This document shows positions 23,607-35,707 of a DNA stretch of 64,000 nt, piece after piece. Each line of letters begins with the position of its first letter. The stretch's first letter is position 1. The notes under the pieces are model-generated. The model was not told the DNA's origin and ran no database searches. It was given only the letters and a program-made list of their open reading frames with translations. Position numbers and translations under genes: made by a program. The DNA comes from Zea mays (Eukaryota > Streptophyta > Magnoliopsida > Poales > Poaceae): contig NC_050097.1 in assembly GCF_902167145.1 (NCBI RefSeq), positions 176,420,923 through 176,484,922 on the forward strand, read 5' to 3'.

Positions 23607-23686
23607 GCTTTTGTCACAGTTTCAGTCACAACAGCTTGGCTGAACTGCTTTTGTCATGGTTTCGGTCACAACAGTTTGGCTGAACT
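23607..23686. repeat. 40-bp tandem duplication
   Basis: Two 40-bp copies beginning GCTTTTGTCA (23607-23646 and 23647-23686), differing at four positions, all transitions. Confidence 0.85.
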
Positions 23687-23778
23687 GATTTTTGGTCTAA
23701 TGTCGTGGACATAATAGAAACTATCTTGGCTAAACTTGGCTGTTTACAAAACATATGCCATTGAAGATAAACTACACA

Positions 23779-23874
23779 GTTCCACAAGACATATTACATA
23801 AGGTTCCATAAGACATATTACATAAGGTTCCATAAGACATATTACATAAGGTTCCCCAAGACATATTACACAAG
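23779..23874. repeat. 24-bp tandem repeat, four copies
   Basis: Units begin GTTCC and end CATAAG or CACAAG at 23779, 23803, 23827 and 23851. The two middle units are identical; the outer ones differ by one to three bases. They lie between the MULE transposase end and the convergent minus-strand gene. Confidence 0.9.
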
Positions 23875-23977
23875 GTTTCACATGATAAGTGCAAACAAGT
23901 TAACTCAACCGATGGTTGTCCTTCTCGCCTACACATTTAAAATAGGCACAATCTAAACTCTCTCACAAACAAATATC

Positions 23978-24642
23978 TCATATACACTCGTTCATATGTG
24001 ATAGACGGCGATCATTGATCTCATCCAAGTCTAGAGAGCTATCTTCATCATAAACCCAGTCCTGATTACGGTCACCATCAACATCACCATCGCATTAGAA
24101 ATCATCGTACAATCCAAGGGCTTCATAATCTTCAAGTAGAGGTTGTGGACTAATAAGAACTTCCTCTAGATCCATGCTCACAGTGTCTAGACCTTCTGCA
24201 ATTTCATTAACAACACTCATGGCATTAACCAGGCTATTCTTGTGAACATGCTCTACATATTCAGGCACATGGTTGCGTCTACTCAATCTCCTCAAATCAT
24301 CGGCAGAGACTTGCATCTTTCTAATGGCATCTAGAAGACCATTCCAAACTCGATTTAATCTATGTGCCTACAAAAAAACAAAGAATGAGATTCACTAGGG
24401 TCTCTGTGCCTATAAAAAAACTATGAATTTGTAATACTCCACTCTCTATATATTATTGTTAGACCAGATCTTACTTTTGCAAACAAGGTTAGGCAACATA
24501 CCGGATCATGTGTGCTGGAGAGTCGACGACACAGACATAATCTGCTAGTGCCATAAATAATGTTACTCATGTCGAGCAGGCCTCCCACGGTGGCTGTGCC
24601 CAGAGCCGGTACCAGCGGTGGCTCTTCAGCCGGGGTATCCAT
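23978..24642 (-). CDS. Two-exon gene convergent with the MULE transposase, unknown function
   Basis: Exon 1 is ATG 24642 to 24502 (47 codons), donor CCG|GTATGT. Exon 2 starts at 24367 after TTTTTTTGTAG. The junction is phase 0 and continues for 90 codons to a TAA at 24097-24095. After that TAA the same frame stays open for 38 more codons, rich in Asp and Glu, to TGA 23980-23978, so the TAA may be a recent nonsense change. I do not recognise the protein; it has a basic-hydrophobic middle (VWNGLLDAIRKM) and an acidic tail. Its place, convergent to the transposase near the far end of a MULE, is like that of mudrB in MuDR, but no sequence similarity is claimed. It could also be a captured host gene fragment. 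Confidence 0.45.
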
Positions 24643-25320
24643 TTTCGACGACAACAAATAAACACGGCGGGGAAGACCAGACAACCGCCGAGGAGGAGCA
24701 ATGGAGGGGATGAGACTCGAAGGGGAAACGAGCGAGTGCCGCCGAGGAGGAGCAAATGACGGAAACAAGCGAGTGCCATCGAACTCAGCACCGCCAGAAA
24801 CAAACGTCACAGGGAGCAATGTAGGGAAGAAATTGGTCGATCCGTTTTGTGGAACGGGTTAGAGAAACCCTAGCGTAACACCGCCCAGGTAAACAAACAA
24901 TACACAAGTAGAGGGATCAAAGCGTGTCTGAGTACCAAAATACCAAGACGAAAGGTGTTATAATACTACAATCTCAATTGCCACATTTTGGATACTAATT
25001 TTCAGAAGCCCGATAATGGGAGCTGTTTGGTTCCAAACAACTCTTCCAACAATGGTCGTTAAAAGAGGGTCATGTACTCGATATTTTTTGGTTGCATCAC
25101 CCTCCAAGCATAATCTGCAGTATTTGAACTCCGTCGTCCCTGATGGTGTGCTGCACTAGGCTCCAAAAAATGAGCCCCAACACATGAACGTTAGCAATAT
25201 TTTCGTAAAGTCTATCTGCCTTAACCATAAATACACAAAGAATGTCGCGCCACTATCTTGTCTCGTTTAGATTGTTATCCTAATGTGTCAATTACTTATC
25301 AAATATTATTTATTGTACTT
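24643..25320. other. No gene seen; candidate 5' leader and transposon end
   Basis: 24643-24840 is likely leader sequence of the minus-strand gene. 24840-25000 may hold the MULE terminal inverted repeat, which cannot be checked because the other end is out of view. A 12-bp near-palindrome CCCGATAATGGG (25009-25020) abuts a 24-bp inverted repeat (25020-25043: GAGCTGTTTGG and its near complement). 25044-25300 shows nothing I can name. Confidence 0.4.
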
Positions 25321-25485
25321 GTGATGGTTGCATCGGCAGAGAGAAGCTTTTTAAAATTATAATTATTGAGGAACTATTTGAGGTCAACAATGATTCAAGA
25401 GAAGTTAAATACTTTTGTGATTTTATGTATCAATAAGTTGTTAGATGAGATTGATCTTAATATTATAATCAACGACTTTGTATCA
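25321..25485 (+). pseudogene. hAT transposase C-terminal dimerisation domain relic
   Basis: The translated stretch reads VASAERSFLKL, a stop, LLRNYLRSTMIQEKLN, then ...DEIDLNIIINDFVS before TAA 25486. The AERSF...LKL...LRSTM...RLN-type pattern is the hAT family C-terminal dimerisation signature. One in-frame TAA (25360-25362) and the missing rest of the gene show a dead fragment. Hydrophobic codons just upstream (25300-25320) fit the same domain. It lies about 330 bp left of the short hAT-like element at 25817 but outside it. Confidence 0.75.
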
Positions 25486-25488
25486 TAA

Positions 25489-25816
25489 AATATTAGAATA
25501 TATTTTTAGCGTGATATCAAGTAACAAGTAAGTGTTTATGGCTATATTTTACCTTTGTACGTCATCCTATAAACTTTTAAGCAATAAATAAAATTTTAAG
25601 TTTTTTATATGTTGAATATTTAGTAATATGTGTATACTTATATAAATACATAAATAATATATATATGGGTGGATGCAGTGGCGGACACATGAATTAAAGA
25701 TCGCCTAGACGAGTTTATCAAGTGCTAATAACTATAGTTAATTTTATATAAAAAGACATTTTATATATTTGGACTTGAGGTGCACTTTTAGTCGGCAAGG
25801 CAGCCTAGGTTGTGGC
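25489..25816. other. AT-rich stretch, no gene seen
   Basis: Probably the 3' flank of the hAT relic. It includes GCAGTGGCGGACACATG near 25676, similar in style to plant transposon ends, but I found no partner end. Confidence 0.35.
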
Positions 25817-25877
25817 TAAAGATGTCAATGGGTATCCGATACCCGCTAACCCATAGGGAATTCTCCTATTAGGGTAG
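25817..25877. mobile_element. Left part of a short hAT-like element
   Basis: It begins TAAAGATGTCAATGGG, which pairs as an imperfect terminal inverted repeat (about 12 of 16 bases) with the right end at 58091 (TAGAGGTGTCAACGGA on the minus strand). The flanking 8 bp (25809-25816 GTTGTGGC; 58092-58099 GCCATGGC) match at 5 of 8, the other three being transitions. The element was about 606 bp before an Opie-like Sirevirus split it. No transposase is present, so it is non-autonomous. Confidence 0.6.
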
Positions 25878-27103
25878 TGAGAGCACCTAGAGGGGGGTGA
25901 ATAGGTGATCCTGTGAAACTTGAAACTTAATCCACAAAAACTTGATTAGACGTTAGCACAATAATGCCAAGTGGCTAGAGAGGAGTCTCAACAAAACACA
26001 ATAACCACAAGAGATCAATCACAGAGATGGCACAGTGGTTTATCCCGTGGTTCGGCCAAGACCAACGCTTGCCTACTCCACGTTGTGGCGTCCCAACGGA
26101 CGAGGGTTGCAATCAACCCCTCTCAAGCGGTCCAAAGACCCACTTGAATACCACAGTGTTTTGCTTGCTTTACTATATCCCGTTTGCGAGGAATCTCCAC
26201 ACTTTGGAGCCTCTCGCCCTTACACTTGAAATTCACAAAGAAGCACGGAGTAAGGGAGGGATGAGCAACACACTCAAGACAAGAAATCACAGCAACACCG
26301 CGCACACAAGTCGCAACAAGAGCTCACAAAACAACTCAATGAGTTCACAACTCAACTAGAGCTCTAATTGCTATCGCAAGGAATCAAAAGCGCGGAATCG
26401 ATGTCTTAGTTCTTAGGAATGCTTTGAGAATGCTTGGTATGCTCCTCCATGCGCCTAGGGGTCCCTTTTATAGCCCCAAGGCAGCTAGGAGCCGTTGAGT
26501 GCATTCCAGGAAGGCATTTCTTGCCTTCTGTCGACTAGCGCACCGGACAGTTCGATGCACCACCGGACATTGTCCGGTGCGAATCTCTTTCCTTATTTGG
26601 TGAAGCCGACCGTTGGCGCCTTGGAGCCGTTGGCGCACCGGACAGTCCGGTGCCCCCTTCTAGCCATTGGCTCGGCCACGCGTCGTGCCCGGATTAAGCG
26701 GCCGACCGTTGGCCCGGCGACCGTTGGCTCACCGGACACTGTCCGGTGCACACCGGACAGTCCGGTGAATTATAGCCGTACACCGTTAATCATTTCCCGA
26801 GAGCAGCAAGTTCACCTGACCCAGCCTGGCGCACCGGACACTGTCCGGTGCACCATCGAACAGTCTGGTGCACCCAAACAGAGCTGACTTTGGCTGAACA
26901 AAGCCATCTCTCTTCCAATTCGATTTCTCCTATTTCCAGTACTTAGACACAATACATTAGTCTCTAAAACAATGTACTAAGTCTGAGAAACATACATTTA
27001 TACTTGATTTGTACTTTGTCCACCATTTGACACTTAGGCACTTGTATTGGACACTAAATCACCAAAACACTTAGAAATGGCCCAAGGGCACATTTCCCTT
27101 TCA
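25878..27103 (-). repeat. 3' LTR of the Opie-like Sirevirus (1226 bp)
   Basis: On the minus strand it starts TGAAAGGGAAATG (27103) and ends GGTGCTCTCA (25878). It has a TATA-like TATAAAAG near 26466-26473 and a palindrome cluster at about 26540-26870. It is 22 bp shorter than its partner at 56016-57263 because one palindrome copy is missing near 26634-26652. Many differences from the partner are C/T or G/A. Confidence 0.9.
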
Positions 27104-27886
27104 ATCTCCCCCTTTTTGGTGATTTATGCCAACACAACATAAAGCAAGTAGAACAAGTGCAAAATCAATTCAAATAAAAACTCAAATTTGTTTTGACTCA
27201 AATTTGGCATATATGGATCATTCTTTGCCACTACTTGGTTTGTTTTTGCAAATCGACCTCAATTTCCTATCTCTAAGTCAAACACACATGTTTGAAACAT
27301 AAAGAGAGATATTTCATGAGAAATTGATCAAGGATTCAAAAACTCCCCCTTTTTCCCATAATTAAGCCATTCTCCCCACAAGAGGCCAACTTTTGACAAT
27401 AAGAGGCAAACAAGAGTATTTTGACAAAAACTCTAACTCTATTATTTTCAAAACTCACAACTCACAAGTGGTAGCTGATCCATTTATTGCTTTGGCCTTA
27501 TTTTCTCCCCCTTTGGCATCAAGCACCAAAACGGGATCAATTTTGGCCCTTTAACCCCATTGCCTCACCAAAATCTTCAAAAAAGGCAATAAGAGTACAA
27601 AGATGAACTTGGAAAAGTTACTCTTTCATCGGAGTGCAGTGGAAGTCTTGCATGGTCCAAGTCCACATTTTCCCTTTCAAACCTCCTTTGAGACTAAATC
27701 AAGCAAACTCAAGCACATGGTTAGTCTCAAAGGGTCAAGTTGTAACACATCTCCCCCGAAATGTGTGCGTCACTTGTACAAGGACTTGTGAGGTCTGAGG
27801 AGTGCTTGTACAACTTGAGCACCATAAATAAGCAACAAAATGCAGAAGGAACATGATCAAAGGCATAAACACAAGTATGCTATAAT
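27104..27886 (-). other. PPT region and 3' untranslated zone of the Opie-like element
   Basis: No gene is seen. On the minus strand AAAAAGGGGGAGAT abuts the 3' LTR (27104-27117), and further GGGGGAG-type tracts occur near 27345, 27374, 27506 and 27750, the multi-PPT arrangement of Sireviruses. The first 260 bp are duplicated at 57264-57522. Confidence 0.75.
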
Positions 27887-30800
27887 TCAATCCAGGTTCC
27901 GCGAATCTAAGACATTGAGCTCACTACGCAGCCTGCAAAAGGTCTTCTCATCTAGAGGCTTGGTAAAGATATCGACTAGCTGGTTCTCGGTGCTAACATG
28001 AAACACTTCGATATCTCCCTTTTGCTGGTGGTCTCTCAAAAAGTGATGCCGGATGTCAATGTGCTTTGTGCGGCTGTGCTCAACAGGATTTTTCGCTATT
28101 CGGATAGCACTCTCATTGTCACATAGGAGTGGGACTTTGCTCAGATTGTAGCCAAAGTCCCGGAGGGTTTGCCTCATCCAAAGTAGTTGCGCGCAACACT
28201 GTCCTGCGGCAACATACTCGGCCTCAGCGGTGGATAGGGCAACAGAAGTTTGTTTCTTAGAGTTCCATGACACCAGGGACCTTCCTAAGAATTGGCACGT
28301 CCCCGATGTACTCTTCCTATCGACCTTACATCCAGCATAGTCGGAATCTGAGTATCCAATCAAGTCAAAGTTAGACCCCTTTGGATACCAGATCCCGAAA
28401 TAAGGCGTAGCGACTAAATATCTAAGGATTCGCTTCACGGCCACTAAGTGACACTCCCTTGGATTGGATTGAAATCTAGCACACATGCATACGCTAAGCA
28501 TAATATCCGGTCTACTAGCACATAAATAAAGTAAAGGCCCTATCATTGACCGGTATGCTTTTTGATCAACGGACTTACCTCCTTTGTTGAGGTCGGTGTG
28601 TCCGTCGGTTCCCATTGGAGTCTTTGCGGGCTTGGCGTCCTTCATCCCAAACCGCTTTAGCAAATCTTGCGTGTACTTCGTTTGGGAGATGAAAGTGCCG
28701 TCCTTGAGTTGCTTCACTTGGAACCCAAGGAAGTAGTTCAACTCGCCCATCATCGACATCTCGAATTTTTGCGTCATCACCCTGCTAAACTCTTCACAAG
28801 ACTTTTGGTTAGTAGAACCAAATATTATGTCATCGACATAAATTTGGCACACAAAAAGATCACCATCGCAAGTCTTAGTAAAAAGAGTTGGATCGGCTTT
28901 CCCAACCTTGAAAGCATTAGCAATTAAAAAGTCTCTAAGGCATTCATACCATGCTCTTGGGGCTTGCTTAAGTCCATAGAGCGCCTTAGAAAGCTTACAC
29001 ACGTGGTCGGGGTACCGTTCATCCTCGAAGCCAGGGGGTTGCTCCACGTACACCTCCTCCTTGATTGGCCCGTTGAGGAAAGCGCTCTTCACATCCATTT
29101 GGAACAACCTGAAAGAATGGTGAGCGGCATAGGCTAACAATATACGAATTGATTCTAGCCTAGCTACAGGAGCAAAGGTCTCCTCAAAGTCCAAACCTGC
29201 GACTTGGGCATAACCTTTTGCCACAAGTCGTGCCTTGTTTCTTGTCACCACCCCGTGCTCGTCTTGTTTGTTGTGGAATACCCACTTGGTTCCCACAACA
29301 TTTTGCTTGGGACGAGGCACCAGTGTCCAAACTTCATTTCTCTTGAAGTTATTGAGCTCCTCTTGCATGGCCAACACCCAGTCCGGATCTAGCAAGGCCT
29401 CCTCTACCCTGAAAGGCTCAATAGAAGAGACAAAGGAGTAATGCTCACAAAAATTAACTAATCGAGATTGAGTAGTTACTCCCTTGCTAATGTCACCCAA
29501 AATTTGGTCAACGGGATGATCCCTTTGAATCATGGCTCGGACTTGAGTTGGAGGTGCCGGTTGCGCTTCTTCCTCCATTACTTGATCATCTTGTGCCCCC
29601 CTTGATCACTTGCCTCCTTTTGATGAACCTGTTCATCATTTTGAGTTGGGGGATGCACCATTGTTGAGGAAGAAGGTTGATCTTGCTCCCTTTGTTCCTA
29701 TGGCCACACATCTCCAATCGCCATGGTGCGTATTGCGGCTGTTGGAACTTCTTCTTCATCTATATCATCAAAATCAACAACTTGCTCTCTTGGAGAGCCA
29801 TTAGTCTCATCAAATACAACGTCGCTAGAGACTTCAACCAAACCTGATGATTTGTTGAAGACTCTATACGCCTTTGTATTTGAGTCATAACCTAACAAAA
29901 ACGCTTCTACGGCTTTGGGAGCAAATTTGGAATTCCTACCCTTCTTCACTAGAATGTAGCATTTACTCCCAAAAACTCGAAAATACGAAACATTGGGTTT
30001 GTTACCGGTTAGTAGCTCATACGAAGTCTTCTTGAGGAGACGATGAAGGTAGACCCGGTTGATGGCGTGGCAAGCCGTGTTCACGGCTTCCGAACAAAAG
30101 CACTCAGGTGTCTTGAACTCTCCAAGCATCGTCCTCGCCATGTCTATAAGCGTCCTGTTCTTCCTCTCTACCACACCATTTTGTTGTGGTGTGTAGGGAG
30201 CGGAGAACTCGTGCTTGATTCCTTCCTCCTCAAGATACTCCTCCACTTGAAGGTTCTTGAACTCGGACCCATTGTCGCTCCTTATCTTCTTCACCTTGAG
30301 CTCAAACTCGTTTTGAGCTCTCCTTAGGAAGCGCTTGAGGGTCCCTTGGGTTTCAGATTTATCCTGCAAAAAGAATACCCAAGTGAAGCGGGAAAAGTCA
30401 TCAACAATAACTAGTCCATACTTACTTCCTCCTATGCTTAGATAGGCGACGGGTCTGAAGAGGTCCATATGTAGCAGCTCCAGAGGTCTTGATGTGGTCA
30501 TCACATTCTTGCTGTGATGCGCTCCTCCCACTTGTTTACCTGCTTGACAAGCTGCACAAGGTCTATCTTTTTCGAAAGTAACATTGGTTAGACCTATCAC
30601 GTGTTCTCCCTTTAGAAGCTTGTGAAGGTTCTTCATCCCTACATGTGCTAAGCGGCGATGCCACAGCCAGCCCATGCTAGTCTTAGCAATTAAGCATGCA
30701 TCTAGTCCGGCCTCCTCTTTTGCAAAATCAACTAAATAAAGTTTGTCGTATAATACACCCTTAAAAGCTAATGAACCATCACTCCTTCTAAAGACAGACA

Positions 30801-31085
30801 CATCTACATTTGTGAATAGACAATTATATCCCATTTTGCATAATTGACTAACAGATAACAAATTATATCCAAGAGACTCAACTAAAAACACATTAGATAT
30901 AGAGTGCTCGGATGAAATAGCAATTTTACCTAACCCTTTTACCTTGCCTTGATTCCCATCACCGAATATTATTGAATCTTGGGAATCCTTGTTTTTGACG
31001 TAGGAGGTGAACATCTTCTTCTCCCCCGTCATATGGTTTGTGCATCCGCTATCGATAATCCAGCTTGAACCCCGGATGCATAAAC
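27887..31085 (-). pseudogene. Sirevirus pol: protease, integrase, RT, RNase H
   Basis: The frame follows CAG|GTT at 31086/31085. The protease DSG motif lies near 31045. Integrase (open 31032-29698) has zinc-finger H125-H130-C159-C162 and catalytic D190, D253, E289 (D-x35-E). An in-frame TAG at 29698-29700 and a frame change before 29578 break the gene in the low-complexity linker between integrase and RT. RT (29578-27887) has [12 protein letters not shown]; RNase H has [19 protein letters not shown] and LLCDNESAI. There is also a one-base slip close to the start of pol, near 31070. The catalytic domains are individually open, so this copy is only mildly decayed. Confidence 0.9.
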
Positions 31086-31098
31086 CTGCAAGGCAAAT

Positions 31099-33397
31099 TT
31101 AGGCTTGGGTCTTAGGTACCCAACTCTTGTTGGGTCCTACAAGGTTAGTCACAATTGTCTTAGGGACCCAAATGCAAGTTTTATCTCCCTTGCATCTTGC
31201 CCCTAACTTCCTATCAATCACCTTCTTATTCTTTCTACAAATGGCAAATGAAGCATTGCAAGCATGATATATTGTAGAAGGTTCATCAACTTTCCTAGGA
31301 ACATTAACAACATTTCTCCTAGGCATATGAACAACATATCTCCTAGACATATCTCTACTGTGCATATAGGTAGAACTAGAAGCAAACATGGCATGAGAGT
31401 CAAAAGCATCATAAGCATTACAACTCCTATAAGACTGTCTTCTATCATGGTACATAAAAGCATGGTTCTTTTTAGCACTACTAGCCATAGGGGCCTTCCC
31501 TTTCTCCTTGGCGGAGATGGGAGCCTTATGACTTGTTAAGTCCTTGGCTTCCCTCTTGAAGCCAAGTCCATCCTTAATTGAGGGGTGTCTACCAATCGTA
31601 TAGGCATCCCTTGCAAATTTTAGCTTGTCAAATTCATTCTTGCTAGTCTTAAGTTGGGCATTAAGACTAGCCAATTCATCATTCAATTTGGAAATTGAAA
31701 CTAGGTGTTCGCTACAGGCATCAATATCAAAATCTTTACATCTATTGCAAATCATAACATGTTCTACACAAGAGTTAGATTTACTAGCTATTTCTAGCTT
31801 AGCATTCAAATCATCATTTATGCTCCTTAAGCTAGAAATTGTCTTATGGCAAGAAGATAGTTCACAAGAAAGCATTTCATTTCTTTTAACTTCTAAAGCA
31901 TGAGATTTTTGTGCCTCTACAAAGTTGTCATGCTCTTCATATAAAAGGTCCTCTTGTTTCTCTAAAAGTCTATCCTTTTCATTCAAGGCATCAATCAATT
32001 CATTAATCTTATCTATTTTAGTTCTATCTAATCACTTGAACAAACTAGAGTAATCTATTTCTTCATCACTGGACTCATCATCACTAGAAGAATCATAAGT
32101 GGCATTGTTTCGAGTACATACCTTCTTCTCCTTTGCAATGAGGCATGTGTGGCGCTCGTTGGGGAAAAGGGATGACTTGTTGAAGGCGGTGGCGGCGAGT
32201 CCTTCATTGTCGGAGTCGGATGACGAACAATCCGAGTCCCACTCCTTGCCAAGGTGTGCCTCGCCCTTAGCCTTTTTGTATGCCTTCTTCTTCTCCCTCT
32301 TGTTCCCCTGTTCCTGGTCACTATCATTATCGGGGCAGTTAGCGATAAAATGACCAATCTTACCACACTTGAAGCATGAGCGCTTCCCCTTTGTCTTGGT
32401 CTTGCTTGGCTGTCCCTTGTGACCCTTTAGCGCCGTCTTGAAGCGCTTGATGATGAGAGCCATCTCTTCATCATTTAGCCCTGCCACCTCAACTTGTGCC
32501 ACCTTGCTAGGTAGCGCCTCCTTGCTTCTTGTTGCTTTAAGAGCAAAGGGTTGAGGCTCATTGATTGGACCATTCAATGCGTCGTCCACGTATCTCGCCT
32601 CCTTGATCATCATTCGCCCGCTAACGAACTTCCCAAGAACTTCTTCGGGCGACATCTTGGTGTACCTAGGATTTTCACGAATATTGTTCACCAGATGTGG
32701 ATCAAGTACAGTAAAGGACCTTAGCATGAGGCGAACGACGTCGTGGTCCGTCCATCGCGTGCTTCCATAGCTCCTTATTTTGTTGATGAGGGTCTTGAGC
32801 CGGTTGTATGTTTGGGTTGGCTCCTCGCCCCTTATCATTGCAAATCTCCCAAGCTCGCCCTCTACCAACTCCATCTTGGTGAGCAAGGTGACGTCGTTCC
32901 CCTCATTAGGGATCTTGAGGGTGTCCCAGATCTTCTTGGCATTGTCCAAGCCGCTCACCTTATGGTACTCGTCCCTGCACAAAGAGGCTAACAACACAGT
33001 AGTAGCTTGTGCATTTTTATGAATCTGTTCATTAATAAATATAGGACTATCCGAGCTATCAAATTTCATTCCATTCTCAACAATCCCCCATATACTTGGA
33101 TGGAGAGAGAACAAGTGACTACACATTTTGTGACTCCAAAATCTGTAGTCCTCCCCATCAAAGTGTGGAGGTTTGCCAAGAGGGATGGAAAGCAAATGTG
33201 CATTTGAGCTATGCGGAATGCGAGAGTAATCGAAAGTAAAGTTCGAATTAACCGTCTTTCTTTTGTCGTAGTCGTTGTCGTTGTTGTCCTTTTGGGAAGA
33301 AGTGGACTCATCGCTGTCGTCGTAGTAGATGATCTCCTTGATGCGTCTTGTGTTCTTCTTCTTCCCATCTTTGCGTTTGTGGCCCGAGCCCGACTCG
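31099..33397 (-). pseudogene. Sirevirus gag, main part, one nonsense codon
   Basis: In frame on the minus strand from 33397 (next to the inserted element) to TAA 31101-31099, with a single TGA at 32034-32032. It has the copia gag domain (GKPPHFDGEDYRFW near 33150), a CCHC knuckle CFKCGKIGHFIANC (near 32335-32380), a Ser/Asp-rich stretch and a long coiled-coil-like tail, and ends in WVPKTQA. The first 27 codons lie 22.5 kb away at 55966-55884. Removing the insertion and one TSD copy restores a continuous frame by inspection. Confidence 0.88.
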
Positions 33398-33402
33398 GTA
33401 GG

Positions 33403-35089
33403 TGTAGGATCTAGGACACCGGCTAGAGGGGGGGTGAATAGACGGTTTTGACTAAAAACAACAATACTAAATAAATTTAATCAATACAACAAGAGGAATA
33501 AATTTACTAGTGTCAATAAGTAGACAATGTATGAAAGACAACTACGGAGATTGAATACTTGAAGAACAATAAGCAAAACACTAATCAATTGCAAGGCAAT
33601 AAGTAATGCTAGAAGGAATAGACACTGAAATTTATCCCGTGGTAACGGTGATTTGCCGATCACCCCTAATCCACGTTGAGGTGGACTTCAAGCTCTCACT
33701 TGCTCCTCTATCAAGACACGACTTGATCTTTGAGCCAAGTGGACAAGAAATCACTCAATACCTCGATTCCACTAATGTCACCTTTGCCGCTCCGGCGAGG
33801 TAGGCGCGAACCCCTCACAATCAACACCGTGGCTTCTCCACAATCTTCTTGGAGAGCTCGACGGAGACAATCACCCGAGCCGTCTAGGAGGCGGCAACCT
33901 CCAAGAGTAACAAGCCAACGACGCTTGCTCGGTGTACCACCTAGTGCCTCAAGAATCACCAAATGATGCGAATGCACTAGGAACCCTCAATCTCTCACTA
34001 GAATGCAATCTCAAGCAAAGAGTGTGAGAGAGTGAGTTGGAGGATCACAAGTGAGCTCAATGTGTGCAAGGAATGGCCAAGAGAGCTCTCTCACACGAGC
34101 TACCCTTCTATTTATAGCCCCCCATCTAAAACCAACCGTTATGTGCAAAAGGGGGCAATTCTGCGCACACGCGGACCGTCCGCGCCCTAGGGTCGGACGG
34201 TCTGCCGTACATCATAACGGCTATAATGACCGTTGAAACATGTCAGAGCTGACTCAAAAGGTGGGTCCGGACAGTCCGCCCTTCAAGGCCGGACCGTCCG
34301 CGACCTGGCAAATTCAAACACCCGAGCCTCGGATCAAACGGAGTTAACACACGCGGACCGTCCGGCTATAAATCCCGGACGGTCCGTGACCTGAGACTGT
34401 ACTGTCCGGACTGGTCCCCCGGACAGTCCGTAGTACAAATCTATAAAAACACACAGTCCCTGACCAAAAACAATTTTGACACTTGCGGACCGTCCGCCCC
34501 TCACAGGCGGACCGTCCGCCTATAATTCAGGGACTGGCCCGAAGCCACCCTACTCTGGTCATGACTGCGGACGGTCCGGCCCTAAGGCCCGGACGGTCCG
34601 CAGTGCAATAGAACACAATGTCAACACAAATGGTCAGACTTCGGACCCCTCTGGTGGGTCGCGGACGGTCCGCCCCTAAGGCCCGGACAGTCCGCGCGTC
34701 CATGACTTCGCAATTTTTCAAACATGCTTTTGAAAGAACTTTTGACTCGCGAAATGAAACGCTGTTAGTCCTCATGCAAATGCAACTACTTGATGCTCTA
34801 TGAGGCACTAAGTTTTACACAGATCTGAGTCATTGACCCCTCTTAATAGTACGGCTATCTAGCCTACTAATCCGGTCAGGTATCTTCTCTAAACTCCTCA
34901 AGACCGGCAAAAGTGAAACCTATATTATACCTTTCCCTTCATCTGATCCACAACCAATGCGTATGATTCTTCAACATTTCCTGTTCTATGTGGTCCAACC
35001 CTGCATTCTTATTTCTCCAAGAATCGTTAGTCCACAAACAGTTGTCATTAATTACCAAAACATTACCAAAGGGGCCTAGATGATTCACA
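33403..35089 (-). repeat. 3' LTR of the second Sirevirus (1687 bp)
   Basis: On the minus strand it starts TGTGAATCATCTAGG (35089) and ends CTAGATCCTACA (33403). A TATA-like TATAAATAG lies near 34111-34119. Quasi-palindromes of the GCGGACGGTCCGC, GCGGACCGTCCGC and CCGGACAGTCCG kind fill 34160-34700, a motif family different from that of the Opie-like LTRs. Confidence 0.92.
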
Positions 35090-35707
35090 ATCTCCCCCTT
35101 TTTGGTAATTGATGACAACACTACATGGGATATTTAAAGAGAAGTTTAGTTTCTCCAAATCTCTCTCATACCTAAGGTATAAGATAGATCTTGGAGATGA
35201 GTTTCATAGGACTTATCTTGATTTGAAGTTCTGTCCAAGAGATAGATAAATCCCAATAAAAACTCAGTATGTAAGAAAGGCTCCCCCTAAGTGTGTGCAG
35301 GATTATTTGAAGTTAAAGATATAACACACATAATATATTGGAGCTTGATGGAGACTTTCCTACAAACATGGTTATCGAAGCATACAAGAGATGATCCGTA
35401 GAGTGAGCGCAGCAATTATAATCACACCTCGATTAATCAACCACAGAGTAATTTGAACTAAAACATAGTTCATCCCACAGAATATTACAGATAATAATCC
35501 ACAGACATACGACATAGAGTTAATAGATCAACCCAAGTTCCAAATGCGTAAGACATAAACTAATGCATGCGACATGAAAAAAAGGTAAAATGCATATGCA
35601 TGGTCTTAATGTCCACATAGAACCACCAACTCCCCCTGAAGGAGACGCCAGACAACTTCTCATCACTTCTCTCCCCCTTTGGCATCAATTGCCACAAAGG
35701 AGAGGCC
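35090..35707 (-). other. PPT and multi-PPT zone of the second Sirevirus
   Basis: On the minus strand AAAAAGGGGGAGAT abuts the 3' LTR (35090-35103). Further AGGGGGAG-type tracts occur near 35281, 35630 and 35671. No coding frame is seen. Confidence 0.75.
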
